Counted from the first letter of the stretch, positions 33,744 to 44,680 are shown. The stretch: DNA of 64,000 nt from Oncomelania hupensis (GCA_036898135.1 CM072514.1:86607581-86671580), one strand, 5' to 3'. Translations and numbers: made by a program. Notes: generated by a model from the letters alone, not told the origin.

Positions 33744-34485
33744 AGTCGCTTGTCATCACTCTTCCCAATAAAGGTAACCTTCAGGAGTGTGAAAATTACC
33801 ACTCCATCAGCCTCGTCAGCCATCCCAGCAAGGTCCTCCTGAAAATAATACTCAACAGGTTGAAACCCCAAGCTGAACAAATCATAGCTGAGGAACAAGC
33901 AGGATTCAGGGCAGGGCGAAGTACAAGTTACAACTGAACAGATTTTCAACCTCAGAATAATCTGTGAGAAATACCTACAGCACAAACAACATCTATATCA
34001 TGTGTTCATAGACTTCAAGAAGGCGTTTGACCGAGTCTGGCATGCAGCTCTATGGGCAACAATGAAAGTGTACAACATAAGCCCTAAAATTATTGAAGTC
34101 ATCAAAAGCCTGTATGACAAGGCTACCAGTTCAGTCCTCCATAACAGCGCCATCTGGAACTGGTTCAGAACAACAATCGGTGTGCGTCATGGATGCCTAC
34201 TCTCTCCAACACTCTTCAACATCTTCCTAGAGCGCATCATGTCAGATGCCCTTGCAGATCACGAAGGCACAGTCAGCATAGGGGTAGAGAAATCTCCAAT
34301 CTTCGTTTTGTGGATGACATTGATGGATTGGCTGGAGAGGAACAAGAACTTTAACAGCTGATACAGAGGCTTGACACCACCTCCAGAGCTTATGGAATGG
34401 AAATAAGCGCAGAGAAGACCAAAATGATGACCAACAACACCAATGGCATCAACACGGACATCAAAGTCCAAGGCCAATCCCTTAG
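33744..34485 (+). pseudogene. RTE copy B, inverted 5' segment, second part (RT core)
   Basis: Continuation of 19865 after I-LINE copy 2; 33744-33754 is the second copy of the agtcgcttgtc TSD. It carries the RT blocks DFKKAFDRVWHAALWATMKV and RHGCLLSPTLFNIFLERIM. The catalytic box is damaged: the plus strand reads tttgtggatgac where the intact copy has tttgcagatgac. It ends at the NTDIKVQGQSL-equivalent point next to the outer TSD. Frameshifts occur near 33925 and 34285. Confidence 0.8.
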
Positions 34486-34687
34486 GTCCTTGACTATAGC
34501 TCTTTTTTGTTTTGCTTGTATTCTTTGTTTTTATTTCTAATTCTTAGGATAAAGCAGACTCGCAACATCGCCACGAAAATTAACACTTTTTAAGATGCAT
34601 ATTTTTAGCTATGTGTTCGTGTGTGGAAATACATTTGAGCGGATTTCCGTCTTGTTTAACTTTTATTTGATTTTCTGTTCGGAAGAA

Positions 34688-34867
34688 ATGGCCGAGAGGC
34701 GCAATATTGTGGTGCTTGGGAAGACTGGCTCTGGCAAAAGCACAGTGTGCAACAAGCTGTTCCATGGTGACGCCATCGGACCCTTTCCAGTACACTCTGG
34801 TGCGCATATGAGTACAACGGAGCAAATTCACCTTCAAGATGTTACTACTGAGGACATCGTAGTTCGG
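34688..34867 (+). CDS. Exon of an AIG1/GIMAP-like GTPase
   Basis: Sixty codons from ATG at 34688 to a consensus 5' splice site GTAAGT at 34868, so the intron is in phase 0. The protein opens MAERRNIVVLGKTGSGKST. GKTGSGKST is a perfect P-loop, at residues 11-19, and the surrounding IVVLGKTGSGKS followed by CNKLF resembles AIG1/GIMAP GTPases (IVLVGKTGAGKS...N.IL). G2-G5 would lie in later exons, which I cannot identify. Upstream, ttatttgattttctgttcggaag looks like a polypyrimidine tract with an acceptor, so this may not be the first exon; an in-frame ATG at 34595 is also possible. Codons are free of stops or frameshifts. GIMAP-like genes are expanded in molluscs and tied to immunity. Another P-loop ATPase is an alternative. 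Confidence 0.6.
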
Positions 34868-35992
34868 GTAAGTTTGAAAGAAAGTACATGTTAGTACTGT
34901 AAAAGTACTTTTAAACTTGATTTTTAGATCAAGGGTTTATTTTCTTCTTCATTCCCGCTGTAACAAGGATTGTCGTGGGCGTTATACATCATTGTACTTA
35001 TAATTATTAGAGACTTCGCGGGGACTACGAACGAAAGCAAAGTACGGCAATGAGACGGCAAGTACGTCACTTCTTTGTAAGTACTCGGCACTGGTAGTTT
35101 GATCTTCGTCACAGCGTCAAATCCTACCAAGGTGTTGTCGTGGGCACGACGAGTGAATACAATTATTTCGTCTGGTTCAATGCCAGTGAATTTATAGGAA
35201 TTGTATAGAGAAATGTAAGAAATAAGCATTTTACTGTCACTAAAGCTATGGCTTCTTCTATGTTAGTTTGACAACAACGATGCAACACCTGAGGTGTAAA
35301 CATTCATGAAATGTCTCATGTTTGGTTCATTGTTTTGTTCATGAGTGATGGGCAATCAATTTAAGTTCTTGAAAACATTTTCCAACCGTTTGTTGTAGAC
35401 CAATGTCCATTTAGGTCTAGGTGCCTTCTCGACAGGTAGTGGTGTCATTACAGATCAATACAAACTGAATCTCCCAGACGACAGAGAAAACGCTCCTAGC
35501 GTTTCGATCAGAAGTACAGATTTAGATGTGCAAGAATTTTCTAGTAAAAAATCTATTATTATCTGCAAAACAACTTTAATTGTGTGAGAGAGTGCGTTTG
35601 CATGCAAATTCTGTAGATGTTTGTTACTGTGTTCGTAAGAAAGTAATTGAGGTGCACGAGAAAACAACGGTTTGAATGGTAGAACGCAACAGTCATATTA
35701 TCATCATCACAACCACAGCGACATCAAAACACTAATGACTGCACTATTCCCGTTATGGGAAATGAAAAAAGCAAATATCAATACATTTAAACTTGGTATT
35801 AAAAAAGACGAAGACCCCAATTTATTAGCTATAATAATTCATGAAAACATTAAAGTCTACAATTAAACACTGATGGCCCTACAGTATAATAGAAAATATT
35901 ATGATGGCTGGATCCGGATTTTTAATTCCTAATTTAAAAATTCAAAAATAATAATTCATTGGTCAAGATTAATCTGTTTTCACTGCAGAATT
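34868..35992. other. Putative intron or intergenic host DNA
   Basis: Follows the splice donor at 34868. No second GTPase exon with a recognisable G3 or G4 motif is seen. Open frames at 35399-35587 (plus, no ATG) and 35672-35866 (plus) have ordinary composition but no family. The last 16 bases before the insertion (from 35993) form the TSD of the next element. Confidence 0.4.
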
Positions 35993-36008
35993 AGTGGCAG
36001 TATTAATG

Positions 36009-37059
36009 TTGGACGCTTTCTGCCGGGTGGTCACTAGGGCTTCCTATGATGTTATTATTTAGCAATTTAGGCATTTTATATGTATGTGACCCCTTGGGGT
36101 CATGAGCAATCTTGCCACTGTAGATTGTTCTAACCTATAAAGGGAACAGTGAAAGCCCCAGTTGAAAACCTGTCTTGCCTTTATAGGCATGACAGATTCA
36201 CTGCGGCAACAGTATCCCCGTTGGAGTGCCGGGGGTTTCAGTATAAATAGTATCCCCACTTTATGGAAATTTAGTGCTTTAAATTCCCACTGTTGCTATC
36301 TTCCTCATATACTCTTTCCCATTCCTGCTCTGTCCTATCACTCTGCTATACTATCTTCTTCTTCGCTAGATCAATGACCTACCTTTTTTCTTGAAAACTC
36401 TTCCTGGACAAGACTCCTTGTTTGTGTATGAGGTCTGTTGGATCAGCTTGGGAGTGTGGACGCTTTCTGCTGGGTGGTCACTAGGGCTTCCTATGATGTT
36501 AGTATTTAGCAGTATAGGTATTTTATATGTATATGTTTCGTTGATGATTTGTAATGATGGTTGTATTCTATTTTGTTTTTGTAACCGGGGGTTCGCGTAG
36601 TTGAGGTAAACCCTCAGCCGTCCCCCGCGTGGGATGTCTTTATTGTAAAGTGACTGGCCGGTGGAGGGCGTTCAATTTTCCCACTAGGGTTGTTTCAGCA
36701 GATCTTTTATGCGGATCGGGGGTTGTCCGGTCCTGATTTGGCTCGGAGGAGTCCGCTGGACCTAAAGCAACAATAAATCAATCAATCAATTATATGTATG
36801 TGTTTTGTTGATAATTTATAATGATGTTTGTATTCTATTTTGTTTTTGTAACAGGGGGTTTGATTAGTTGGGGTAAAGCCTCAGCCGTCCCCTACGGGGG
36901 ATGTCTTTATTGTAAAGTGACTGGCCGGTGGAGGGCATTCAATTTTCCCACTGGGGTTGTTTCAGCAGATCTTTTATGCGGATCGGGGGCTGTCCGGTCC
37001 TGATTTGGCTCGGAAGAGTCCGCTGGACCTAAAGCAACAATCAATCAATCAATCAATCA
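36009..37059 (+). mobile_element. Compound SINE-like retroposon with LINE-type 3' end
   Basis: A 1051-bp insertion with a 16-bp TSD agtggcagtattaatg (35993-36008 and 37060-37075). It contains two direct copies of a 3' module (about 36530-36790 and 36791-37059). Each copy carries gactggccggtggagggc and cagcagatcttttatgcgga, then the hairpin ctgatttggctcggaagagt..., and ends in (AATC)n. A 5' module (ggacgctttctgc...gggcttcctatgatgtta) also occurs twice (36010 and 36458). The 3' hairpin is that of the I-type LINE here, suggesting it borrows that LINE's reverse transcriptase. No ORF is conserved. Confidence 0.7.
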
Positions 37060-37075
37060 AGTGGCAGTATTAATG

Positions 37076-37353
37076 GCACTCAATACTTTAACAAATATTG
37101 TATGCCTGAGAATGTTTTGTTTTAAATTGTGTTGACACTGTCTTTTCTATCAACATTAAAATCAACCAATTTTTCAGAAAGATCGGAGATATTTTTTTGG
37201 AAATTAACATACAGCTTTAAAATAAAAGGCGCCGAAATTAACTTGTGTGCTGGATTCCATCACATTGTGGTTTTAAGTACAATGACATGGCTGATACAGC
37301 AGCTAAACGTGGTGCAAAAAATATACGAGCTGAAAATATTTCATTATGCTTAT
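37076..37353. other. Spacer, nothing recognised
   Basis: AT-rich DNA between the TSD of the SINE-like insertion and the LTR. Only short open frames. Confidence 0.4.
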
Positions 37354-37428
37354 TGTTACACGGTTTGTTATTTTTATCAATGGTTTATTCAGCCCCGATG
37401 CTTAAATCTTAATAAATGTAACTCAGAT

Positions 37429-39920
37429 CACAGGCGGCGGAAGCGGGGGGGCAAGGGGGGCACTGGCCCCCCCAAGAAAAATATTGGGGGGGCAAACCTA
37501 TACATTTGCCCCCCCAATATTCAGCCCCTCAAAAAACATTATTTGGAGGTTCAAACCAATATTTTCCCCCTTTCTCTGGACTGATGCAAGTAAACAATAC
37601 CTGTGCTGAGACCATTTTCAAAGCACTGAAGGACTGCTTGATCAGACTTGACTTGCCAGTGCAAAACTGCAGGGGCCAGGCCTACGACGGGGTGAGTAAT
37701 TTTCAGGGTCATGTGTCAGGAGTTGCAAAAAGATTCAAAGATGAGATCCTTGCTGTGACTGAAGAGCTGGCGACAGTTCTTCAAAGAAAACAAACGACGT
37801 TTGATGACGCAGTAAACGCTGCTGACATTTGTCTGAGAACACTGGAAAGCATGAGGCATGAAGATTGTTATGAGACATTTTTTGCTGACATCACAACGAA
37901 AGCTGCAAATTTGTGTGATGAGCCCTGCGTTCCTAGACAGAAGCAGCCTCCACGAAGACTGGACGATGGCTCACAGGGTCACAGCTACTCTTGTCCATCT
38001 GCTTACTACAGACACCAATACTGTGAGGCCATTGACAACATCAAGGAACATTTAAAGAGCCGGTTTGATCAAATAGCTCTCGACTTACCAAGGAAAATTT
38101 AAGTTCTTCTAAGTGATGGAGCAGCAGGGAAGAGACCAGAAATTCCTCAAGAAATCAAAGATACATATTCCGCTGACATCGACTTGGACAGACTCAAAAC
38201 TCAGCTAGAACTCCTCCCACATGCACTGGGTAACATTAGGGAGGCGGCTAACTCTAGGATCACCATCTTCCAAGCACTGCCGGAGGGGGGTTACCTGAGT
38301 TCCAGAACCCTCCCTCCAAATTTTAAAAAAATTTGAATTTTTTTTTTATTCAAAAAGTTTTAATTTTTTAAACATTGTTTTTAAAAATTGCAGGTTTTAG
38401 CCACTTTTGGTCCAAAGTACAAAGAGTTATTTATAGTCAATTCAACGGAAATTCATTTCAAGGGATCCGTTGAAACGTCCAAAGCGTTTTCCCGTTGAAA
38501 CGACCAAGTAACCCAACCCTAAGCCTAAATTAGTAAATGCAGACATATCTTCTTGTTCTGGCAGCAAGCCTCTTCCAGCACCTTCACCTTGATACTGCCC
38601 TAATCGACTTTTTAGAAATATTAATTAAGATGCTAAGTTGATAATTATGACAATTTGTTGTAACGAACATCCATTGAAACGACCATCGCTGAATCGTCCA
38701 AAAACATCGTTGAAATGAAAACCCTTGACAGTGAAGCTGCAGAAAAGGACAAAAGATGTTGTCGATGCCTACAGGGAAATCAAAGAGGTCAGTAACTGCA
38801 TGTATTCTATTAGAAGAGATGTCGACACAGCGTTCGTTGCCTGGTTTGGTGAAGTCAGCAAAATGCAAATGCTTTGACAACAGTACTGGTGTTATTGTTC
38901 CTCGTCAAGCATCCCGACAGACTCTCCGTGACAACCAACCTGCGGCCACTCCAGAGGAATATTTCAAGATTAGCATTGCCATTCCTTTCTTGGCACACCT
39001 GTCAACCGAATTGGACTCGAGATTCAAAAATGCTGGCCTAGCAGTTGATGGTCTCTGTATGGTGCCAAGCACTTTAATAGACAACCAGGATGGCTTCATA
39101 CAGGTTCCAGAAGGGGTGAAGACACTGGCAATGTTGTGGGAGTCTGACCTACCAGACAACGCTACCCTTGATGCAGAATACCAACGGTGGGTTTGCAAAT
39201 GGTGAAGTGCTGCTGAGAATGCGACAGCTATCATCCCATCCACGGCATCAGAAGCACTGAATCATTGTGACAATGATTTTTATCCCAACCTGTTCATCAT
39301 GCTAAAGAACCTTTGCACCCTGCCTGTCATTACTGCCGAGTGTGAGCGTTTAAACAGTCAGTTGCGCAACCTGAAAAACTACCTGCGCTCTACAATGGGG
39401 CAACAGAGACTCAATGGACTTGCTTTACTGAAAGTGCACAGGGATGTTGATATTGACTTCAAAGAGGCAGTGAACTGTTTTGCCAGAAGATACAATTCAC
39501 AAATGGTACTAATGCCGAGGAACCTAGTGCAGCAAGACTGAATTAAGTGAGGAGGAACAACGAAGCTTAACGTCCAATTGCATCAGCGTTAAGGACGATC
39601 ACCACGTCGCCACCCTGACAACAATGATCATCATCATCATATAAAAGATTTTCATTAAATGAAAGAAGGACGTGATGTTCATAAACTACAAGGTAAACAA
39701 CAAAAAGTTGTGAATAATATTATAGTATACAAAACATCTCTGCTGATAAATAAATGTTTGTGTGTGTGTGTGTGTTTTTTTTTGTTTTGTTTTTTAAGGT
39801 GGGGCATCTTTAACCCCCACCCCACCCCCCACCCCTCGACTTTTCCCAGGTCCGGCCCTGATGTCAGTGAATAAAATGTGTGTGTGCCCCCCCAATCCTG
39901 AGCAGCTTCCGCCGCCTGTG
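37429..39920 (+). mobile_element. hAT DNA transposon (ZMYM1-like), decayed
   Basis: A 2492-bp element with perfect 16-bp terminal inverted repeats CACAGGCGGCGGAAGC / GCTTCCGCCGCCTGTG. It is flanked by a 5-bp duplication cagat (37424-37428 and 39921-39925), confirmed by the uninterrupted LTR at 2022-2617. Subterminal C- and G-runs are also inverted (ggcaaggggggcactgg...; ...gtgtgccccccc). It carries broken transposase exons on the plus strand. A non-homologous AT-rich block at about 38280-38740 may be a further insertion. Confidence 0.82.
37580..39541 (+). pseudogene. hAT-family transposase remnant
   Basis: Block one (to 38102) reads NNTCAETIFKALKDCLIRL then QNCRGQAYDGVSNFQGHVSG, the central RNase-H-like region of ZMYM1/KIAA1586-type hAT transposases. 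TAA follows at 38100. Block two (38756-39205) continues with the alpha-helical insertion region. Block three (39299-39541) is the C-terminal dimerisation region (LPVITAECERLNSQLRNLK, QQRLNGLALLKVHRD). The first catalytic aspartate and the N-terminal zinc finger are missing. The breaks and missing 5' part rule out activity. Domesticated host genes of this type exist, but the terminal repeats and TSD make a plain transposon more likely. Confidence 0.75.
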
Positions 39921-40010
39921 CAGATTCGTTTATCCACGCAACCTGTTCACTCAGCAACAAGGCAGGAGTCGTATGAAGTTTTCCAACTTTATTCAGTAAA
40001 ACACCGATTT

Positions 40011-41203
40011 TAACCAAAAGTTGATCAAGGACACTTGTCGTGAATTTTCAATTCTTCTTTTGCCTTTCCTTCTAAATGTCTGATTATAAAATTAAATTTG
40101 TCTGTAGCGAAATCTGGGCGAATCAATTGCTATCTTGCAGTCTACAATCCAATCTTTGACATCAGTTTTTACATCTCCCGAAAATTGTACTAATTTTTTT
40201 TTCTGACTGACCTTTTGTTTGCTGGGCTTGAAGTTGTTCTTTTAGACGTTGGATCTCTTTCATGAGTTCATCGTTGGTTGCCATGTTGGATATTTTTAAC
40301 GATTATTTATTTTTTCAAGATGTAAAATTAAATCTTGATGTGCAGCGAAGAAAATGTAGCTCTTATTTAGTACGACGACGGTAAGATGGTCGTTGATAGT
40401 CGACAACGCCAATCTGTAGTAAGGTGGAGTGGTTGTTGGTGGTTGCTGTTGTTCTTGTATTTCATTTAAGGGTTATACAAATCGTGATTTTAGATCCCAA
40501 AAAATAATCATTAAAATAATAGAAAATTTAAAAACAAACATTAAAATTATTAACAAGAAAACAACCTGAACGAGAGAAAAATATGAGCTTAAACTCATAT
40601 TTTAGTTTACATAATCTATAGCATTCATTCACTTTCTTACTTACTTCAACATGCACAAAGTATACACCTTGAATTTACGCATTACGAACCCATTAAATTA
40701 ACCCCACCGCCGCCAAACTCAAGCTAGTCGCCGATCCTGCACACTTACAAATTCGGCAAGCGATCCAGCCATCTCACCTGACCATACGAAAGTCAGCAAA
40801 AAATAAAAGGGATAGAGAGTGCATTCTCTCAGCTGAATAATATAGACGACCCCGCCAAACCATCCCCAGGATACCCTAAATCTGCATCGCAACAAAATCC
40901 CCACAAATATACTGCAAATTGTTTCACAAACATCGACATCAGCAGCCAACCACAAACCATACGGGCATCTTAACAACTCCAGCTACCCAGCAAAACCCAC
41001 AATGCAAATCCCGCATGAGACATACATTTGATTGTTCAGTTAATTGTCTTCTGTGTCAATACCCATGATGAATTCTGCCCTGTCAAAAACATATCAATTA
41101 TTTATAATAATCTTATTGTCCAATGTCCCCTTCTCTGTCCTTTGTAATAGTTCCATTGCAATATTAGTCACAGTAAATTCTATTAATTACGTTCTTAATT
41201 AAA

Positions 41204-41251
<48 letters not shown>

Positions 41252-41476
41252 ACACAAACACACAAACTGTTTACATATATAACATAAGGATTAGGCAAAT
41301 CTCCTAAGATTTAACTATCGCACAAATCTTATTATTAGAGAAACTGTCCGATTTGACTGTATATCAAAGTAGCTTTTATTTTACAATAATCATAACCAAT
41401 ATATCTATAGTTTGAAGACTGATCACATTTTGTAATTCAGCAGCTAGTAAACGTTGAACTTCTGTACATTCTGTAC
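40011..41476. other. Non-coding stretch with a (CT)n tract
   Basis: No gene seen. The region is AT-rich, contains a pure (CT)n run at about 41206-41246, and shows no terminal repeats or protein-like frame that I can support. A short minus frame at 40719-40976 has no family resemblance. Confidence 0.4.
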
Positions 41477-41668
41477 ATCCTGCAAGGCAAGGAGGTAGAA
41501 GAAGAGGGAGACCGAAAAAGAGGTGGTAGGACAACATTCGAGAATAGACTGGTTTGACACTGAGCGAAGCCGTGAGGGTTGCTGAGGGCAGAGAAAGATA
41601 GAGTACGCTGGTTAAACGATCATCTGTGGTGCCCCAACGACCTCCGAGTTACGGGTAAGGATAGGATT
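41477..41668 (+). mobile_element. 5'-truncated RTE LINE end
   Basis: About 190 bp of the RTE C-terminus: LQGKEVEEEGDRKRGG-like decay of the GRRRGRPKKRWED region, then the cccaacgacctccgagttac segment and the ggataggat tail. It is flanked by an imperfect 12-13-bp duplication, gtacattctgta before and gtacattttgta after. A very short insertion. Confidence 0.75.
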
Positions 41669-42622
41669 CGGTACATTTTGTAAGAATGTGTTCTATACTA
41701 ATCTTGTGTCTGCAAATGCAAGTAATATTACTGTCGCGTCACCCGAGTGCGAACTTGTTTTTTCCAACCTAGTTCCAGTCATTCGCCGAAAAAGGCAATT
41801 ACCGAAGTCGAACGAAGCTCTCCGAGTCGAGCGAAGCTATCCGATGTTTTACAACGAATGCTGGCAGGACTACTTGAAACCACAGGCTGGGAAGTCTCGT
41901 CTTTCGTAGGCCTCAATTACATACTATACTACGTACGTATGTAGGAGGCCCACGAGTTTACAAAGACAAAACAAAAAAGACTTCAGAGCCTGTGGTGAAA
42001 CATCCGTGCATAAAAATAGCCGCTGTTGCTTCTAGATCTGCAAAGCTTCAAGCTGTAAGTCAAGTCGAGATTCGAATTTTGAAGCAGTTAGTATTATTAT
42101 TATTATTTTATGATGATTAATATACTGACACAATTAGTAATAAAGGGTAAAAGCAATACATAACACATAATGCACACATACAACGATTTCACATCTATAT
42201 CAACAATAAAACCATGACAAAACTTCAAAGCGCTATGGATACGTTGATGTCCCTTCAGCACAAGGCAAAGCAAGTTTACAATGGTCTCAAAAATCAGTGA
42301 CATTTTTATTGCAAGCACAAAAGCAATTATTTATTTAACTAATATTATTCTTTTTAATTGATACAGTAAATTTGTTATATGTATTTCAATGATATGTATT
42401 TTAATGAGAAACACGTATACAAAAAAAATGTTGCGTGGCAGGCGGAAATTTCCATAAATCATCTGAAAACTTTGGTAAATCTATAAGAAAAAAAAACCAG
42501 AAACACCATCTGAATATTTCGGGTTACACTCAACTTCAGCAAAAACAAACAAAACGTCACTGACCATATTTACACCATTGAGCACCCACAGCAGCACACT
42601 ATTCGTGTTTTTTTTTAAGTAG

Positions 42623-42680
<58 letters not shown>

Positions 42681-42685
42681 CCAAC

Positions 42686-42753
<68 letters not shown>
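42623..42753. repeat. (AAT)n microsatellite
   Basis: Two AAT blocks separated by aaaccaacta near 42680, in Mutator-like copy 2. Confidence 0.9.
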
Positions 42754-42756
<3 letters not shown>

Positions 42757-42783
42757 CAAAGCAAATAAATAAATTAAAGATTT

Positions 42784-42784
<1 letters not shown>

Positions 42785-42834
<50 letters not shown>
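42785..42834. repeat. (ACT)n microsatellite
   Basis: About 17 ACT units, the counterpart of the (AGT)n tract in copy 1 at 20929-20992. Confidence 0.9.
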
Positions 42835-42836
<2 letters not shown>

Positions 42837-43152
42837 GCGAAGTTGTGGTCTTGATTTTGTGGTCCTGATTCGGCTCTTTGCAGTCCGCTGGACCCTGTAA
42901 GCAATGAATAACTAACTAACTATGCGCGAAATTAACTTTTTTCTTTGAGGGTAAACAGGACCCTTAACTTTTAAAAAGTGAGGGTCCTGTCTGAAATGTG
43001 AGGGTCCTAATACATAATACACAATCGCACATAAAAAAAAATTCAAACACATTTTAATAAAACAGAACTTTAATTCCCTCTTTTTATTCATTAACAACGG
43101 ATATGTAAAAATAAGTACTGGTACTCTATCTGAGTCCCAAATTTTTAATTCG

Positions 43153-43156
<4 letters not shown>

Positions 43157-43242
<86 letters not shown>
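43157..43242. repeat. (CT)n microsatellite
   Basis: About 43 uninterrupted CT units at the distal end of the hAT transposase remnant. Confidence 0.92.
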
Positions 43243-43245
<3 letters not shown>

Positions 43246-43250
43246 TCTTT

Positions 43251-43707
43251 TTACTCTTTTTGTATAAAAATGTTTTGATTATCTGCCACATCTTTCTCTA
43301 GATACTTCACAGCTCTTGCAGCTTCACTATCTTGTACTGGCTGCACCTCCGCCTCTTCTTTTTTAACGTTTGTTTTATGAGAGTCTGTGCATTCATGCCT
43401 TGAGAGAGAATAGCTTCGAAAAATCGTTGATCCAGTAATATAGTTGTCTTTACCTTGCGCAAATGCTTGGTTTCCTCGTTTTTTTGGCCTGATTTTTGCA
43501 CGGCTCACGAATCAACACTTCGACACCATCTTCTCGCCGAATTTTTCTGTGCCACGGAAATTTCTTAGAAATTTCTTCTTCTTGGTAGCTTCTGCTACGT
43601 TTTGCTTGCTCGTACTGCTTTTGTTTTTTCTTCCTTTCATCGTCGTTTTCTGTCGAGGCAGGTCTTTTTCCAAAAATGGATAAAGATTTGCTCTTCTCAC
43701 TAGCCAT
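43251..43707 (-). pseudogene. N-terminal part of a hAT transposase
   Basis: Reads MASEKSKSLSIFGKRPASTE at 43707, a start typical of KIAA1586/ZMYM-type hAT proteins (short acidic/basic head, then a TTF-like zinc-finger region). A frameshift near 43470 leads into a second frame with YITGSTIFRSYSLSRHECTD and SHKTNVKK, matching the His-containing part of such fingers. The expected first Cys pair is degraded. The rest of the transposase is absent. Function in this copy is excluded. Confidence 0.55.
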
Positions 43708-44680
43708 TTTCGGGATTCATAGTGAAAGCAGACGCTCGACAGTGATAATACGAACAGCCCATTGATTGGCCAAAAAGCGTGACTCCGAGCCAATAAAAAA
43801 AGACGTACTTAATATTATATTATTCAAGGGTAATAACTCGAGTGACAAATACCTCGAATCCATAGCAACATATAGCGCGATGGGTACTCGACATCGATTT
43901 TCGAAGATTTATTATTGCCTTCTACTTTTCACTCAAAAATAATTTTTGCATCGAAGATATTTTCAGTAAAAATGAATTGATTGCTCAACTCTGTAACGTA
44001 GTTGACATTTTTTTTTTGCGGGTAAATCGGGCACGCTAGAAATGAAAAGAGCGGGTCCGAATCAACATTTCAGGGTAATTCGCCCCGGACCCGCCTTAAT
44101 TTCGCGCCCTGATTTAACTCTGATCTCGAGTTATTAAAAAAAATTCGCTTAGCCTACTCGTCCTCCTCCGGAAATGTAAAGATTCGAATATTATAAAGTA
44201 TAGGCCTAAATATTATTAATTAGAATAGATATAGTTTATACATTTATTTACGTATAAAACAAATAATACAGGACTAATAATTATATTCAGCTAGTGAGCT
44301 TCTTCGCTGCGCGGAGACTGACTTATAATATATAATGTAGATTAAGCCTATGTATACTGTATAACAGTGTCTACTTGGTTCTAGGCAGGAAATGGGGAAG
44401 GCTACTGCTGAGAACTAACAAATGGCAAATCAAGGAACGCAACTATTAAATGTGGTCGATAATAATTATGCTCATATTAATAAAGTATACCGTTGCGAAA
44501 TGCTAATCTGTGTAAATCGAACATAATTAGAAGCAATAGCGATCACTTTTAATGTCAACTAGTCGTAGTCATGCAAGCATCATTTCGTAACACATCGGAG
44601 AGCTTCGTTCGACTTCGGCGATTGCCTTTTTGGGCGAATGACTGGAACTAGGTTGGAAAAAACAAGTTTGCCACCCGAGT

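Larger units (their letters stand above)
18978..34485 (-). mobile_element. RTE LINE copy B, 5'-inverted (twin priming), split by later insertions
   Basis: Bounded by a 12-bp TSD gtccttgactat (18966-18977 and 34486-34497). The 3' half is on the minus strand, from about 19650 to a (CCTAT)n tail at 18978. The more 5' half is inverted onto the plus strand: 19650-19865 continuing at 33755-34485 once I-LINE copy 2 is removed. The inverted part runs from the region before RT (EEEILPI) to NTDIKVQGQSL. The minus part begins at the same NTDIKVQGQSL, the small overlap expected of twin priming. This copy is dead. Confidence 0.85.
37354..40010 (-). repeat. LTR (minus strand) interrupted by a hAT transposon
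   Basis: 37354-37428 joined to 39921-40010 is the reverse complement of the 3' part of the LTR at 2022-2617. It has the TGTTAC end, cagccccgatgctt, the acgcarcctg...cactcagcaacaaggc segment and the AATAAA region. Upstream similarity fades after about 40010. No primer-binding site lies next to it, so it is a solo or 3' LTR. It supplies the empty site for the hAT insertion. Confidence 0.75.
42924..44107 (-). mobile_element. hAT-like element with an N-terminal transposase exon
   Basis: About 1.18 kb, absent from Mutator-like copy 1, with 12-bp inverted ends GCGCGAAATTAA / TTAATTTCGCGC. The right end extends to ...CGCGCCCTG, so the full terminus is probably CAGGGCGCG; the left end has lost it. 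No clean TSD. Subterminal inverted segments gggtcctg / cgggtccga are also present. It encodes only the start of a transposase (43707-43251, minus) and is non-autonomous. Confidence 0.65.
41749..44671 (+). mobile_element. Mutator-like element copy 2
   Basis: 2923 bp with a perfect 9-bp TSD cacccgagt (41740-41748 and 44672-44680) and the same terminal repeats of about 100 bp as copy 1, beginning GCGAACTTG. The interior matches copy 1 in reverse, minus the gypsy element and plus a hAT insertion at about 42924-44107. Internal landmarks in order are an (ATT)n remnant, (AAT)n, (ACT)n and a LINE-like hairpin ctgattcggctctttgcagt. It inserted into the LTR-like repeat resumed at 44681. No transposase frame. 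Confidence 0.78.

Noticed and set aside
34924..35229. 101-codon minus frame downstream of the GTPase exon
   Set aside because: No family resemblance and no splice or promoter context; likely chance.
35399..35587. Second exon of the GTPase
   Set aside because: The frame (GLGAFSTGSGVITDQYKLNL) is open and lies after an AG, but it has no recognisable G2, G3 or G4 motif and ends in a stop; support is too weak.
37580..39541. Domesticated ZMYM1-like host gene
   Set aside because: Stops, missing parts, perfect terminal inverted repeats and a TSD show a decayed transposon copy.
40719..40976. 85-codon minus frame
   Set aside because: No family, no context and low-complexity neighbours.
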